Source of the DNA: Bacillota bacterium
Lineage (GTDB): Bacteria > Bacillota > Bacilli > Bacillales_B > DSM-18226
Direction of reading: 5' to 3'
Length of the DNA stretch: 18,770 nucleotides
NCBI GenBank assembly: GCA_030705665.1
Contig: JAUZQA010000013.1
Span: forward strand, 1 to 18,770
Part shown: positions 7,268 through 15,339 of the stretch, piece after piece
Layout of the letters: the number at the start of each line of letters is the position of its first letter
Numbering within the stretch: the stretch's first letter is position 1
Notes under the pieces: model-generated
What the model was told of the DNA's origin: nothing
Databases searched by the model: none
What the model saw: the letters and a program-made list of their open reading frames with translations, nothing else
Position numbers and translations under genes: made by a program

Positions 7268-7306
7268 AGGAAATGACTTATTTTGATAAGCATTTCCTTT
7301 TTTTTT
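7268..7306 (+). terminator. Rho-independent terminator in the gap before module 2
   Basis: AGGAAATG (7268-7275) pairs with CATTTCCT (7291-7298) and CTTAT (7277-7281) pairs with ATAAG (7286-7290). A run of nine T residues follows. It resembles the terminator at 3448-3487 in sequence and shape. It lies about 280 bases beyond the end of the GT-C-like gene, so it either ends a long 3' tail or ends a separate short transcript. Confidence 0.8.
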
Positions 7307-7371
7307 ATATAAAATTTCAGATGAGCGCTTTTTTTAGTTAAACAAGTATCTATAAAAACAAGAATACACAA

Positions 7372-7400
7372 TTGAATCACTTTTTAAAGTATAGTAAAAT
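7372..7400 (+). promoter_or_regulatory. Candidate SigA promoter of the CsbB-like/YfhO module
   Basis: TTGAAT at 7372-7377 and TAAAAT at 7395-7400 are 17 bases apart. It lies just after a strong terminator and about 80 bases before the TTG start at 7479, so module 2 is probably its own operon. I see no clear SigB or ECF-type motif. Confidence 0.5.
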
Positions 7401-7478
7401 GATTTAATTGATTAGCTTTCGAACAATTCACTAAATCATATGATATAAGAACGATTTAATTAGAAAGGTGATTTAAAG

Positions 7479-8456
7479 TTGAAATTAATTTCTATTGTTA
7501 TCCCTTGTTACAATGAAGAAAAGTCAATCGAATTATTTTATTCAACTGTACAGCCTGTACTAGAGAATATAAATTATATTGATTATGAGTTTATTTATGT
7601 GAATGATGGGAGTAAAGATGCAACTGAAGCAAAACTAAGAGAAATAAGTAAAGCTGAAAAGAATGTCAGATATATTAGTTTTAGCAGGAACTTTGGTAAA
7701 GAGTCAGCCATGTTAGCGGGTATTGAGGCAGCACTGGGCGATGCAGTTATATTAATGGATGTTGATTTACAGGATCCTCCCGAATTATTGCCACAAATGA
7801 TAGAAGATTGGTTTGTTGAGGGCTTTGATGTTGTATACACAAGGCGATCTACACGATCAGGTGAACCTCCAATTCGAAGTTGGTTTGCGAAACAGTTTTA
7901 CAAATTAATTAATGCCATGAGCGATGTACAGATAGTTGACGGAGCAAGGGATTATCGTTTAATGGATAGAAAAGCGGTAGATAGTTTTTTAAGAATAAAA
8001 GAACGAAATCGCTTCGCTAAGGGTCTTTTCATGTGGGTTGGATACAAGTCAAAATGTATTGAATTTGAAAATGTAGAAAGAGCAGTAGGTACTAGTAGCT
8101 GGAGTTTTTGGAAATTAGTGCAATATGCTATAGATGGAATAGTGTCCTTTACCACATCTCCATTAAGATGGGCAACCTATTTTGGATTCTTTACAGCTAG
8201 TTCTGCTTTTCTTTATATGTTCTATACCATTTTTAAGAAAATACTTTTTGGAAATGCTGTTGGCGGGTATGCTTCAATAGTATCTATCTTATTATTCTTT
8301 GGTGGAATACAGCTTATTTTCCTTGGGATTATTGGAGAATACATTGGCAGAATCTTCATCGAGGTAAAGGCAAGGCCCAATTATATTATAAAAGAACAAT
8401 CTCCATCTAGTGATGCTAAAAAAGTTAAAGGAAGACAAGCCGTTTTAAAAAGGTAA
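7479..8456 (+). CDS. CsbB/GtrB-like polyprenyl-phosphate glycosyltransferase (GT2), module 2
   Basis: A predicted membrane enzyme that loads a sugar onto undecaprenyl phosphate. In B. subtilis the related CsbB makes the lipid-linked GlcNAc used with YfhO. The 325-residue protein has SIVIPCYNEE near the N-terminus, VNDGSKD (41-47), SFSRNFGKE (67-75), the DXD/QDPPE region (DVDLQDPPE, 94-102) and RDYR (157-160). ERNRFAKGLFMWVGY follows, and two C-terminal helices lie at about 231-253 and 263-288, ending GIIGEYIGRIF. The first acidic motif is DVD here and DAD in the paralog at 3803-4786; both keep the two aspartates. The start is TTG 7479, with AAAGGTG at 7464-7470. The YfhO-family gene follows after 79 bases with no terminator, so they are likely cotranscribed. 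The pairing supports a CsbB role, but the sugar is not shown by sequence. Confidence 0.88.
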   Translation: MKLISIVIPCYNEEKSIELFYSTVQPVLENINYIDYEFIYVNDGSKDATEAKLREISKAEKNVRYISFSRNFGKESAMLAGIEAALGDAVILMDVDLQDPPELLPQMIEDWFVEGFDVVYTRRSTRSGEPPIRSWFAKQFYKLINAMSDVQIVDGARDYRLMDRKAVDSFLRIKERNRFAKGLFMWVGYKSKCIEFENVERAVGTSSWSFWKLVQYAIDGIVSFTTSPLRWATYFGFFTASSAFLYMFYTIFKKILFGNAVGGYASIVSILLFFGGIQLIFLGIIGEYIGRIFIEVKARPNYIIKEQSPSSDAKKVKGRQAVLKR

Positions 8457-8535
8457 ATATAATAAAAAGAACCTGTGGGCTTGATTTCCAAATTGGTATT
8501 TAAAATAATTAGTTAAATTTTTTTGGGGGTAAATA

Positions 8536-11100
8536 ATGCAGAGGACTTTATCTCGATTTAGTAGTTTAATTATTTCCTTTTTTCTTCCGTTTTTTATACT
8601 CGGTGGTGTCCTTGTCTTATGGAGGGTTTATCCATTTGGAAACCGATCCTTATTAATGGCAGATCAATATACTCAATATATTCAATTCTATAATCACTTT
8701 TATGATGTGATAAAAGGAGGAAACGGAAGCCTCCTTTATACCTGGGAAGAAGGAATGGGATTAAATTTTTGGGGAACATTTGCTTATTACCTGTCAAGTC
8801 CTATTTCTATAGTAGTCCTTTTTTTTCAAAAGTCTCATTTGCCAGAGGCATTTGTATTAATGACTCTAATTAAAATTGGCTTAGCTGGTCTAATGATGAA
8901 CTTTTATCTTTCAAAGTTGTTTAAGACTAATAAGGTAACAATACTAATTTTTTCTACACTATACTCTCTGGTTTCTTATTCAATCGGATACTTTTTTAAT
9001 ATTATGTGGTTAGATAGTGTTTATATGTTACCACTTGTCCTATTGGGAATCGAGTTTCTGCTTAGGAAAAGAGCAATATTATTGATTATAAGTTTATCCA
9101 TTTTATTTGTATCAAATTTCTATATGGCCTATATTGTTGGTCTGTTCGCGTTTCTTTATTATCTTCTCAGAATTTTTTCAACCTCAACAACACTAAAAGG
9201 ATTTATTAAAAACTTTTTATTATTTATATTGTCTACGATTATTGCAGGTGGGATCTCTGCATTTATCACGTTACCAACATTTTTGTTATTGAAAAGTAAC
9301 GGGAGTCCACCGATCGTATGGGGCGATATGTTACATTCCCAGTTTGGCTTTTTTGACCTATTGCCTAAATTTTATAACGGCAGCGACCATCTTTTTGATT
9401 TGCCAGATGTTTATAGTGGTTTGTTAGCAATGCTTTTGTTTCCAATCTATTTTATGAATAACAAAATAAAAAGCAGAGAAAAAGTTGTTTATTTTATTTT
9501 ATCTTTTATTCTTTTATTAAGTATGCAAATAAACGGTTTAAATTTAGTCTGGCATGCATTTTCAGCCCCAACGGGATATTATCAGCGTTTTGCGTTTGTA
9601 GTTTCCTTTATTCTAATTTTATTATCTTTTAAGAGCTATCTCGCCTTTGATAAGGAGAATTTGTCATCTTTATTTAAGGTGTATATAGCGAATATTTTTA
9701 TTTTAATGTTACTAACAAAGCTATCTCCCGAAATGATGTCAGTGAATAAGGCATGGCTTAATATCATTATATTAACTGTTTTTGGTTTATTACTTTATGG
9801 AAAAGTGGTTTCATTAAAACTAAAATTGTTATTTCAAGTTTTACTGTTAATTGTTGCATGTACGGATTTGGGATTAAATGCTTATCTCCACCTTAAAACA
9901 ATTAACAGTTATACTGGCTATAGTTTTACTCGGGACCAATATAACATGCAAAATCAGTCATTTGAAAAAATGGTAAATCAACTAGAAAAGGCTGACAAGG
10001 GATTTTATCGGACCAATTCACTGGTTCGTCTTACTCCAAATGATTCAATCCGATATGGATATAAAGGAATGACCAACTTTAATACCTTATCGAATGGAGT
10101 TCTGCATCAATTTATGAATACTATAGGATATAGTACAACTTTAGGGTCACGTTCTTTAGCGCAAAATCAAGGTATTTTAACTTCAGATGCATTATTTGGT
10201 TTTAAATATTTGATCACACAAGAACCTTTAAGTAAATATGGTTACACTATGGAGAAGTGTGAGAATGGTATTTGTTTGTACAAGAACGAATTTTCGTTAC
10301 CGATCGGTTTTATGGTTGATCAGAAGCAATTTGAGTTTAATACGAATGATGATAATCCCTTTGAAAAACAAAATAAATTATTTGGTCCAGTAAACCAAAA
10401 CAACAATTACTTCCAACAGTTAAAGGCTGACTCTATTTCATATAAAAACTTAACAGTAACGAACCAAGGAAATATACAGTATATTAAAAAAATAGATCCG
10501 CAGCAAGAGGGATCTATTGATATGGTTTTTAATGTCAGTAATAAACAACAATTGTATACGTTACTCTCGGCTGGAAAGGGATTTGCCGGATATAACGAAA
10601 CCACAATATTTGTTAATGGAAAATCTTTAGGAGTATATCCTACCTATCATAATGACCGGGTTTTAGATCTTGGGGCTTTTTCCAATGAAAAAGTAACAGT
10701 TAAAATTGTATTTTCTGTCCCATATACACAATTGACCCAACAATTATTTTATGGATTGGATATTTCAAGTTTTAATCAACGGATAAGTTCATTAAAAAAA
10801 GAACCATTGCACGTAAAAAGTTGGACTGAGACTTCCATTAAAGGAAATATTTACGTATCGCACCCAGGTTCATTATTCATGTCTATTCCTTACGATAATG
10901 GATGGAGAATTACAGTAGATGGAAAAAGTGAGCGAATTAAAAGGCTGGGTGGATTTATAGGAGTGAACCTTGACAAGGGAGAGCATATAATATCTTTATC
11001 CTATTTGCCTGCAGGTTTTAAAGCTGGGTGTATAATATCAAGTATTAGTTTACTTTTTCTCTTGTGTTATATTTTATTAGCGTTAAAAAAACAAAGGTAA
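8536..11100 (+). CDS. YfhO-family multi-pass membrane protein, predicted outer-face sugar transferase
   Basis: A large polytopic membrane protein of 854 residues, the usual size for the family. The N-terminal helix is followed by an outer loop with MADQYTQYIQFYNHFYD and then YTWEEGMGLNFWGTF, a hallmark of YfhO-family proteins. About a dozen helices run to roughly residue 460. A large extracellular domain follows, rich in beta strands, and a single helix with basic KKQR closes the C-terminus. In B. subtilis, YfhO is linked with CsbB to adding GlcNAc to lipoteichoic acid on the outer face. Here the same order (GT2 then YfhO) suggests the same task, on either teichoic acid or the rhamnose polymer of this locus. 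A GGGGG stretch at 8524-8528 precedes ATG 8536. A terminator follows at 11129-11166. Confidence 0.85.
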   Translation: MQRTLSRFSSLIISFFLPFFILGGVLVLWRVYPFGNRSLLMADQYTQYIQFYNHFYDVIKGGNGSLLYTWEEGMGLNFWGTFAYYLSSPISIVVLFFQKSHLPEAFVLMTLIKIGLAGLMMNFYLSKLFKTNKVTILIFSTLYSLVSYSIGYFFNIMWLDSVYMLPLVLLGIEFLLRKRAILLIISLSILFVSNFYMAYIVGLFAFLYYLLRIFSTSTTLKGFIKNFLLFILSTIIAGGISAFITLPTFLLLKSNGSPPIVWGDMLHSQFGFFDLLPKFYNGSDHLFDLPDVYSGLLAMLLFPIYFMNNKIKSREKVVYFILSFILLLSMQINGLNLVWHAFSAPTGYYQRFAFVVSFILILLSFKSYLAFDKENLSSLFKVYIANIFILMLLTKLSPEMMSVNKAWLNIIILTVFGLLLYGKVVSLKLKLLFQVLLLIVACTDLGLNAYLHLKTINSYTGYSFTRDQYNMQNQSFEKMVNQLEKADKGFYRTNSLVRLTPNDSIRYGYKGMTNFNTLSNGVLHQFMNTIGYSTTLGSRSLAQNQGILTSDALFGFKYLITQEPLSKYGYTMEKCENGICLYKNEFSLPIGFMVDQKQFEFNTNDDNPFEKQNKLFGPVNQNNNYFQQLKADSISYKNLTVTNQGNIQYIKKIDPQQEGSIDMVFNVSNKQQLYTLLSAGKGFAGYNETTIFVNGKSLGVYPTYHNDRVLDLGAFSNEKVTVKIVFSVPYTQLTQQLFYGLDISSFNQRISSLKKEPLHVKSWTETSIKGNIYVSHPGSLFMSIPYDNGWRITVDGKSERIKRLGGFIGVNLDKGEHIISLSYLPAGFKAGCIISSISLLFLLCYILLALKKQR

Positions 11101-11128
11101 GATTATCAGATGAAATATAAATAACAGT

Positions 11129-11166
11129 AAAACGGGTAAGGGGTGACAGTCTTTCCCGTTTTGCTT
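11129..11166 (+). terminator. Rho-independent terminator after the YfhO-family gene
   Basis: AAAACGGG (11129-11136) pairs with CCCGTTTT (11155-11162), and AAG/CTT extends the stem after one mismatch. The tail TTTTGCTTTCT is moderately T-rich. It sits about 30 bases after the stop codon. Confidence 0.75.
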
Positions 11167-11198
11167 TCTATCTTTTATATATGTATCCATGATTATGT

Positions 11199-11240
11199 AA
11201 AAAGCTCTAGTGTCAAAATAAAATGGCACTAGAGCTTTTT
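11199..11240. terminator. Bidirectional terminator between convergent genes
   Basis: AAAAAGCTCTAGTG (11199-11212) pairs perfectly with CACTAGAGCTTTTT (11227-11240), with a 14-base loop. T runs lie at the stem foot on both strands. It sits directly beyond the stop codon of the LCP gene (minus strand) and backs up the yfhO terminator on the plus strand. Confidence 0.85.
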
Positions 11241-11241
11241 G

Positions 11242-12237
11242 TTATTGATATATATTAATTCTTGAAACTGTACTTGGTTTTAATTTAAGCTGTTTCCTCA
11301 ACTGATCGGATAACTGTTGGCGAGTTTTATCTGAAATAAAGTAATACCAGCCAGAAGAAGTATTTTCACCATCACCAGGGATCTCTATTTTATTGATTGT
11401 TTTAGCAGCAACTTTATATTGAGATTGAATACCAATAATGTCATCCATGGTTAAGTTTGTCTGAATATTATCCTCAAGTGCTTTTAAGATATTATTATAA
11501 TTTGTAAGTGTAGAAATGGATGCACCTTTATGAATAACCTTTGAAATTACCTCACGCTGTCTTTCTTGACGGCCAAAGTCACCGCGAGGGTCTTCATGTC
11601 TCATCCTTGCATATTCAAGGGCTTGCAAACCGTTTAAATGCTGTGGACCTTTTTTTAGTGTTACACCATCTAATTCAAATGCATATTGGTTATTTACATC
11701 AATACCACCGACTGCATTAACAATATCCTTAAATCCTTGCATGTTAACCTGAACATAATAATCAATTGGAATATTCAAGAAATTCTCGACTGTATCTATC
11801 GTCATATCAATTCCGCCATAAGCATAGGCTGCGTTAATCTTGGTAATCCGATCTTTACTAGGCTTTGCAGTGGATACAATTCTGGTTTTCGTATCACGCG
11901 GAATACTGACAAGTGTTGTTGTTTTTGTTTTTGGATTAACAGTAGCAACAATCATGGAATCTGTACGTCCAGAATCACCTGGACGTTGGTCTACACCAAC
12001 TAGAAGAATGGTTATTGGATCCTGACGATTGAATTTAACTTGCGTTGAGCGCTGGCTGGAAACAGTTCTTGCCAACGGCTTATGCATTTTATCAACTGCA
12101 TTTACCACGTCTGAATAAACATTATAAAAATAGATACCAGCGCCGGCTAGCAACAGGATAAAAACTGTCATAAAGACACGAAAAAATCGAAGTCTTCTCT
12201 TCTTCCTTTTCCTCGGTCTCTGAGTTCTACTAATCAC
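11242..12237 (-). CDS. LytR-CpsA-Psr (LCP) family glycopolymer-peptidoglycan ligase
   Basis: LCP proteins move a lipid-linked glycopolymer onto peptidoglycan outside the cell. The 331-residue protein has a very basic N-terminus (RKRKKRR), one helix at about 18-38, then the extracellular LCP domain. Conserved pieces are ILLVGVD (77-83), RTDS (91-94), SIPRD (111-115), KINAAYAYGG (133-142) and the arginine-rich block YARMRHEDPRGDFGRQ (209-224). These contain the residues that bind pyrophosphate and metal in known LCP enzymes. The start is GTG 12237, with an AAGGATGG ribosome site just upstream. It is transcribed against its neighbours from a good promoter at 12294-12322, so it can be expressed apart from the glycan genes. 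Its place between a decoration module and a rhamnose polymer cluster suggests it attaches that polymer to the wall (inference). Which wall polymer it handles cannot be read from sequence. Confidence 0.92.
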   Translation of the reverse strand: MISRTQRPRKRKKRRLRFFRVFMTVFILLLAGAGIYFYNVYSDVVNAVDKMHKPLARTVSSQRSTQVKFNRQDPITILLVGVDQRPGDSGRTDSMIVATVNPKTKTTTLVSIPRDTKTRIVSTAKPSKDRITKINAAYAYGGIDMTIDTVENFLNIPIDYYVQVNMQGFKDIVNAVGGIDVNNQYAFELDGVTLKKGPQHLNGLQALEYARMRHEDPRGDFGRQERQREVISKVIHKGASISTLTNYNNILKALEDNIQTNLTMDDIIGIQSQYKVAAKTINKIEIPGDGENTSSGWYYFISDKTRQQLSDQLRKQLKLKPSTVSRINIYQ

Positions 12238-12293
12238 TTAAAAACCATCCTTTTAAGTTTATTAAGCTACAAACTTTGCAGCACATACAGTAA

Positions 12294-12322
12294 AGTATAA
12301 TGGCGATATGTCATAAATTCAA
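12294..12322 (-). promoter_or_regulatory. SigA-type promoter of the LCP gene
   Basis: On the minus strand TTGAAT (12322-12317) and TATACT (12299-12294) are exactly 17 bases apart. Transcription would start near 12287, giving a leader of about 50 bases. Confidence 0.6.
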
Positions 12323-12371
12323 CCATTTAAGTGGAAATGGCAAATAAATTATACAAATTGCGACAGGATAA

Positions 12372-12380
12372 TGTTATAAT
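12372..12380 (+). promoter_or_regulatory. Candidate extended -10 promoter of the polymer gene cluster
   Basis: TGT followed by TATAAT (12372-12380) is a perfect extended -10 element. No good -35 hexamer lies at 17 bases; TTGCGA at 12358 is too close. Transcription would start near 12387, leaving a leader of about 145 bases in which no clear structure is seen. It is divergent from the LCP promoter, about 50 bases away. Confidence 0.45.
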
Positions 12381-12533
12381 ATCTCTTTGTAAATGAAGCT
12401 ATAACGTTCTTGTCGAATTTCCGATCTGGAAAAGTTTGTCCTCACATGAATTGAAAAATGTAAAAAAACCAGTGTGCAATGGAAGGGTTTTGTATTAAAT
12501 TAGCCATAAAATGACATGGAAGAGTGTGTGAGA

Positions 12534-13322
12534 ATGGAATCTAATATAAAGATTGCAATTAGCATCGTAACATATAACAGTAAACATATTTTTGATGTTT
12601 TAGATAATTTGAAAAGAGAATTTGGCGGCGACAGCCAATTTCGATTTATCATATTTGATAACAATTCAAGTGAAGAATATAAAGCCAGATTAAAGGGTTA
12701 TCAAGATTTTGCCGATATTACCTTTTATCATGAAAATAATGGTTTCGGGTTTGGACATAACTACAATCTTGTACACGCTGCTGAGGATTATTTTTTGATT
12801 TTTAATCCAGATATTATGCTAAAAAAAGAAACACTTGTTTCGATGCTTGAAAAGATGGAAAAAGACAAAAGTATCTCACTCCTGGTTCCGAAGGTCTTAA
12901 ACTCAGACGGTACTACACAGCATTTAATGCGAAAACGAGTTACTGTGTTCGATTATGCTCTAAGGTTTATCCCTTTTGCATTTGTGAAGAAAATGTTTTC
13001 AAAACGAATGGCTTCATTTGAATGCAGGGATATTCAGGATGATAGGGATGTGGAAATTCGAATTGGTTCAGGATGCTTTATGTTGATCCGAGGAGAAGAC
13101 TTTAAAGAATTAAAAGGGTTTGATGACCGCTATTTTATGTATTTTGAAGACACTGATCTGTGTCTGGAATTGCAAAAAAGAAATAAGAAGATTGTTTATA
13201 CCCCTTTTTCGCAAGTTATCCATTACTACGAAAGAGGGTCACATAAAAATTCAAGGCTATTTAAAATCTTTATGCAATCGTTGTATAAATTTTTTAATAA
13301 GTGGGGCTGGAGGTTATTTTAG
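12534..13322 (+). CDS. GT2 family glycosyltransferase, WbbL/rhamnosyltransferase-like
   Basis: A predicted cytoplasmic or membrane-associated enzyme that adds a sugar, probably rhamnose, to a lipid-linked oligosaccharide. The 262-residue protein begins with IAISIVTYNS, followed by FDNNSS (41-46), ENNGFGFGHNYN (67-78), FNPDI (90-94) as the metal-binding region, then GSGCFMLIRGEDF (178-190) and GFDDRYFMYFEDTDLC (195-210), with the ED pair acting as the usual base region. HYYERGSHK follows. This layout is typical of WbbL-like rhamnosyltransferases. I place the start at ATG 12534, with a GGAAGAG-like site at 12518-12524; ATG 12516 would add six residues but has no ribosome site. It is the first gene of the plus-strand polymer cluster. 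The dTDP-rhamnose genes downstream support rhamnose as donor, though the exact linkage is unknown. Confidence 0.82.
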   Translation: MESNIKIAISIVTYNSKHIFDVLDNLKREFGGDSQFRFIIFDNNSSEEYKARLKGYQDFADITFYHENNGFGFGHNYNLVHAAEDYFLIFNPDIMLKKETLVSMLEKMEKDKSISLLVPKVLNSDGTTQHLMRKRVTVFDYALRFIPFAFVKKMFSKRMASFECRDIQDDRDVEIRIGSGCFMLIRGEDFKELKGFDDRYFMYFEDTDLCLELQKRNKKIVYTPFSQVIHYYERGSHKNSRLFKIFMQSLYKFFNKWGWRLF

Positions 13323-13337
13323 AGGGACTAAAAAATA

Positions 13338-13366
13338 TTGTAAATAAATGTTTTGTATTATATAGT
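13338..13366 (+). promoter_or_regulatory. Candidate SigA promoter of the Wzz-like gene
   Basis: TTGTAA at 13338-13343 and TATAGT at 13361-13366 are 17 bases apart in the 103-base gap. A perfect -35 hexamer TTGACA also lies at 13379-13384 but lacks a good -10. The gap may therefore hold an internal promoter for the genes that follow. Confidence 0.45.
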
Positions 13367-13425
13367 TGATTTGGTGTTTTGACATTAACAATCATGTACT
13401 AATCATAACTATTCGGAGGCATGAA

Positions 13426-14043
13426 ATGGAAGAATCAATGTTTATTAAAGATATTATGACGACAATTAAGAAATACCTATGGTTAATTATTGTATTAGCA
13501 ATAATAGGCGGAGTTGCAGGTAAATACCTTGCTTCGAAAGGACAACCTACAACATATCAGAACACAGCTTTAGTGCTACTTGAGAAACAAATTGATAAAA
13601 CAGCGATTAATATTAATCAGCCCGATGACTATAATCGGTTTTTAAATACTGCTCAAACACTTGTTAATACACCAGTATTCTTAAAAACAGTAAAAAGTGA
13701 ATTGGGATTAAAAGATTCTCTTAGCAAATTAAGCGAAGAGGTAAACCCGACCATTGAAAATAATTCACAAATCATTAATATAACTGTTGAAACTTCAAAT
13801 GCTAAGCAAACAACAAAAATTGCAAATAAAACAGCAGATGTATTTGCTAGGGATATTAAAAACTATTTGAATGTTAAATCAGCTCAAGTGGTAGAACAAG
13901 CACAATCTGGTCATGAGACACAAGTACTGCATTCTAGATCAAAAGCTAGCATGGTAATGGGAGTTATTATTGGTCTGGTAATTGGATTGGTTTTAGCGTT
14001 TATTTTGGGCTCGTTTGGACGCACAAAAAAGGCTGCAGTTTAA
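13426..14043 (+). CDS. Wzz/YveK-like polysaccharide chain-length determinant
   Basis: A predicted polysaccharide co-polymerase that sets chain length together with the Wzy-like protein encoded next. The 205-residue protein has a short cytoplasmic start (EESMFIKDIMTTIKKYLW), helix 1 at about 17-35, an extracellular region with helical stretches such as YNRFLNTAQTLVNTPVF, and helix 2 at about 174-196, ending in basic RTKK. This is the Wzz topology in the small Gram-positive form (YveK, CapA). The proline-rich motif usually seen before helix 2 is not apparent. The usual partner tyrosine kinase (YveL/CapB type) does not follow, and the C-terminus is too short to carry a kinase. The start is ATG 13426, with GGAGG at 13415-13419. 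An in-frame upstream start would add 20 residues without support. Confidence 0.82.
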   Translation: MEESMFIKDIMTTIKKYLWLIIVLAIIGGVAGKYLASKGQPTTYQNTALVLLEKQIDKTAININQPDDYNRFLNTAQTLVNTPVFLKTVKSELGLKDSLSKLSEEVNPTIENNSQIINITVETSNAKQTTKIANKTADVFARDIKNYLNVKSAQVVEQAQSGHETQVLHSRSKASMVMGVIIGLVIGLVLAFILGSFGRTKKAAV

Positions 14044-14106
14044 GCGAAATTTTCAAATTGTCTTCACCAAGTGTGTAGACTTATAGGAAAGGAGCCATCG
14101 AGGAGT

Positions 14107-15339
14107 TTGATAAATCCGTACTATATATATGTTCTTTCTTTTTTTGCAGTATTGGCAGCCTACCTATTTGGATGGTCCAATTTATTTCCGCCTCTGGGCT
14201 CTTCATTGTTAGTTTTTTTATTGTGCTCAATATTAATTGCCCTTTTTATGGGAAGAGCCTTTGTCAAAAGGAATATTATCAGATTCAATCATATAGATTA
14301 CAAAAATAGTCTAAGTTGGGTTACTTATGCCATTTTAGTGGGATATTTCATTGAATTTTTGTATTTCGGAAACTTTCCGTTGCTTGCGATTTTTACCCAT
14401 TCATCGCTGAGTTACACTGATTTCGGAATCCCCACTTTTCATGTTTTTCTTGTAACATTTAACTCGTTCTTTTCTATATACTTGTTTCAATTGCTTCTTT
14501 CCGAAACAAAGGAAAAAAGAAAAGTCTTACTCTACTTTATTCTTACGCTGGTCCCTTCATTGTTAATATTAAATAGGGGTATGTTAATTATTATTTTAAT
14601 GAGCTGCCTTTTTGTTTACTTGATCAAATACCAAGCTAAGATTACATTTCGAAAGATCGCTGGTTTAGCCATTATAGCTGTAATCAGTTTATATCTTTTT
14701 GGCATGGTGGGAAACATGCGTGTCAATCATTCTTATCATACCAATACCTCAATTTTTGATAACAGTATGTTTTTGCAAATTGGAGGGGCAACGAAGGACT
14801 TTAAAAGTTCTATGATTCCCAAGGAATTCTTCTGGGGATATATTTATGCATCCTCACCGCTTGCAAACTTGCAAGAGACGATAGATAAATATGAAATGAA
14901 AAAAGATATTTCATTGTCTGATTCCTTTGAGTTTACCATGACGCAAATTTTGCCTGATTTTATTAGTAAACGAATCGTAAAAGCTTATGATATTAAAATC
15001 CCAAATGCCGTCCAAATTGCTCCTGAATTAAATGTATCAACTGCATTTGCACAGCCTTTCTTAATTCTTGGCTGGGTGGGGATCTCTCTGTTTACTATAT
15101 TCTGCTTCCTATTTTCATTCGTTTACATTTTGTTGTTGAAGCGAATGAATAGTGAGTATTTTGTTGTTGGGGTAGCAATCATTAATTCGATCTTCGTATT
15201 TAATACTTTTAATAATATGTTTGCTTTTACTGGGTTAAGCTTCCAGCTTGTGTACCCAATCCTATTTACTCTTTTTAGTAAAAAAATTAATCCAAGGGCT
15301 GTTAGTGATGAAAAAAACATTAGTAATAGTGTTATATAA
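14107..15339 (+). CDS. Wzy-like O-antigen/capsule repeat-unit polymerase
   Basis: A polytopic membrane protein of 410 residues with about ten to twelve hydrophobic helices and a large outer loop in its second half (about 220-320). This is the arrangement of Wzy polymerases, which join lipid-linked repeat units outside the membrane. Weak sequence signs are NRGMLIII and GNMRV, where charged arginines sit at helix ends as in the family. Wzy proteins diverge strongly, so the call rests on topology and on lying directly after a Wzz-like gene and beside glycosyltransferases. The start is uncertain: TTG 14107 has AAAGGAG about 12 bases upstream, while GTG 14071 would add 12 residues but has no ribosome site. 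The end overlaps the next gene by 32 bases, implying coupled translation. Confidence 0.78.
   Translation: MINPYYIYVLSFFAVLAAYLFGWSNLFPPLGSSLLVFLLCSILIALFMGRAFVKRNIIRFNHIDYKNSLSWVTYAILVGYFIEFLYFGNFPLLAIFTHSSLSYTDFGIPTFHVFLVTFNSFFSIYLFQLLLSETKEKRKVLLYFILTLVPSLLILNRGMLIIILMSCLFVYLIKYQAKITFRKIAGLAIIAVISLYLFGMVGNMRVNHSYHTNTSIFDNSMFLQIGGATKDFKSSMIPKEFFWGYIYASSPLANLQETIDKYEMKKDISLSDSFEFTMTQILPDFISKRIVKAYDIKIPNAVQIAPELNVSTAFAQPFLILGWVGISLFTIFCFLFSFVYILLLKRMNSEYFVVGVAIINSIFVFNTFNNMFAFTGLSFQLVYPILFTLFSKKINPRAVSDEKNISNSVI

Noticed and set aside
7144..7380. 78-residue minus-strand frame between the two modules
   Set aside because: It spans the T-tailed terminator hairpin, is low in complexity and has no recognisable domain. 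I keep only the structural observations for this gap.
11686..12025. Plus-strand frames inside the LCP gene
   Set aside because: They are antisense to a complete LCP protein with all family motifs.
13120..13347. 75-residue plus-strand frame overlapping the end of the WbbL-like gene
   Set aside because: It is an out-of-frame shadow of the GT2 coding sequence, with no domain of its own.
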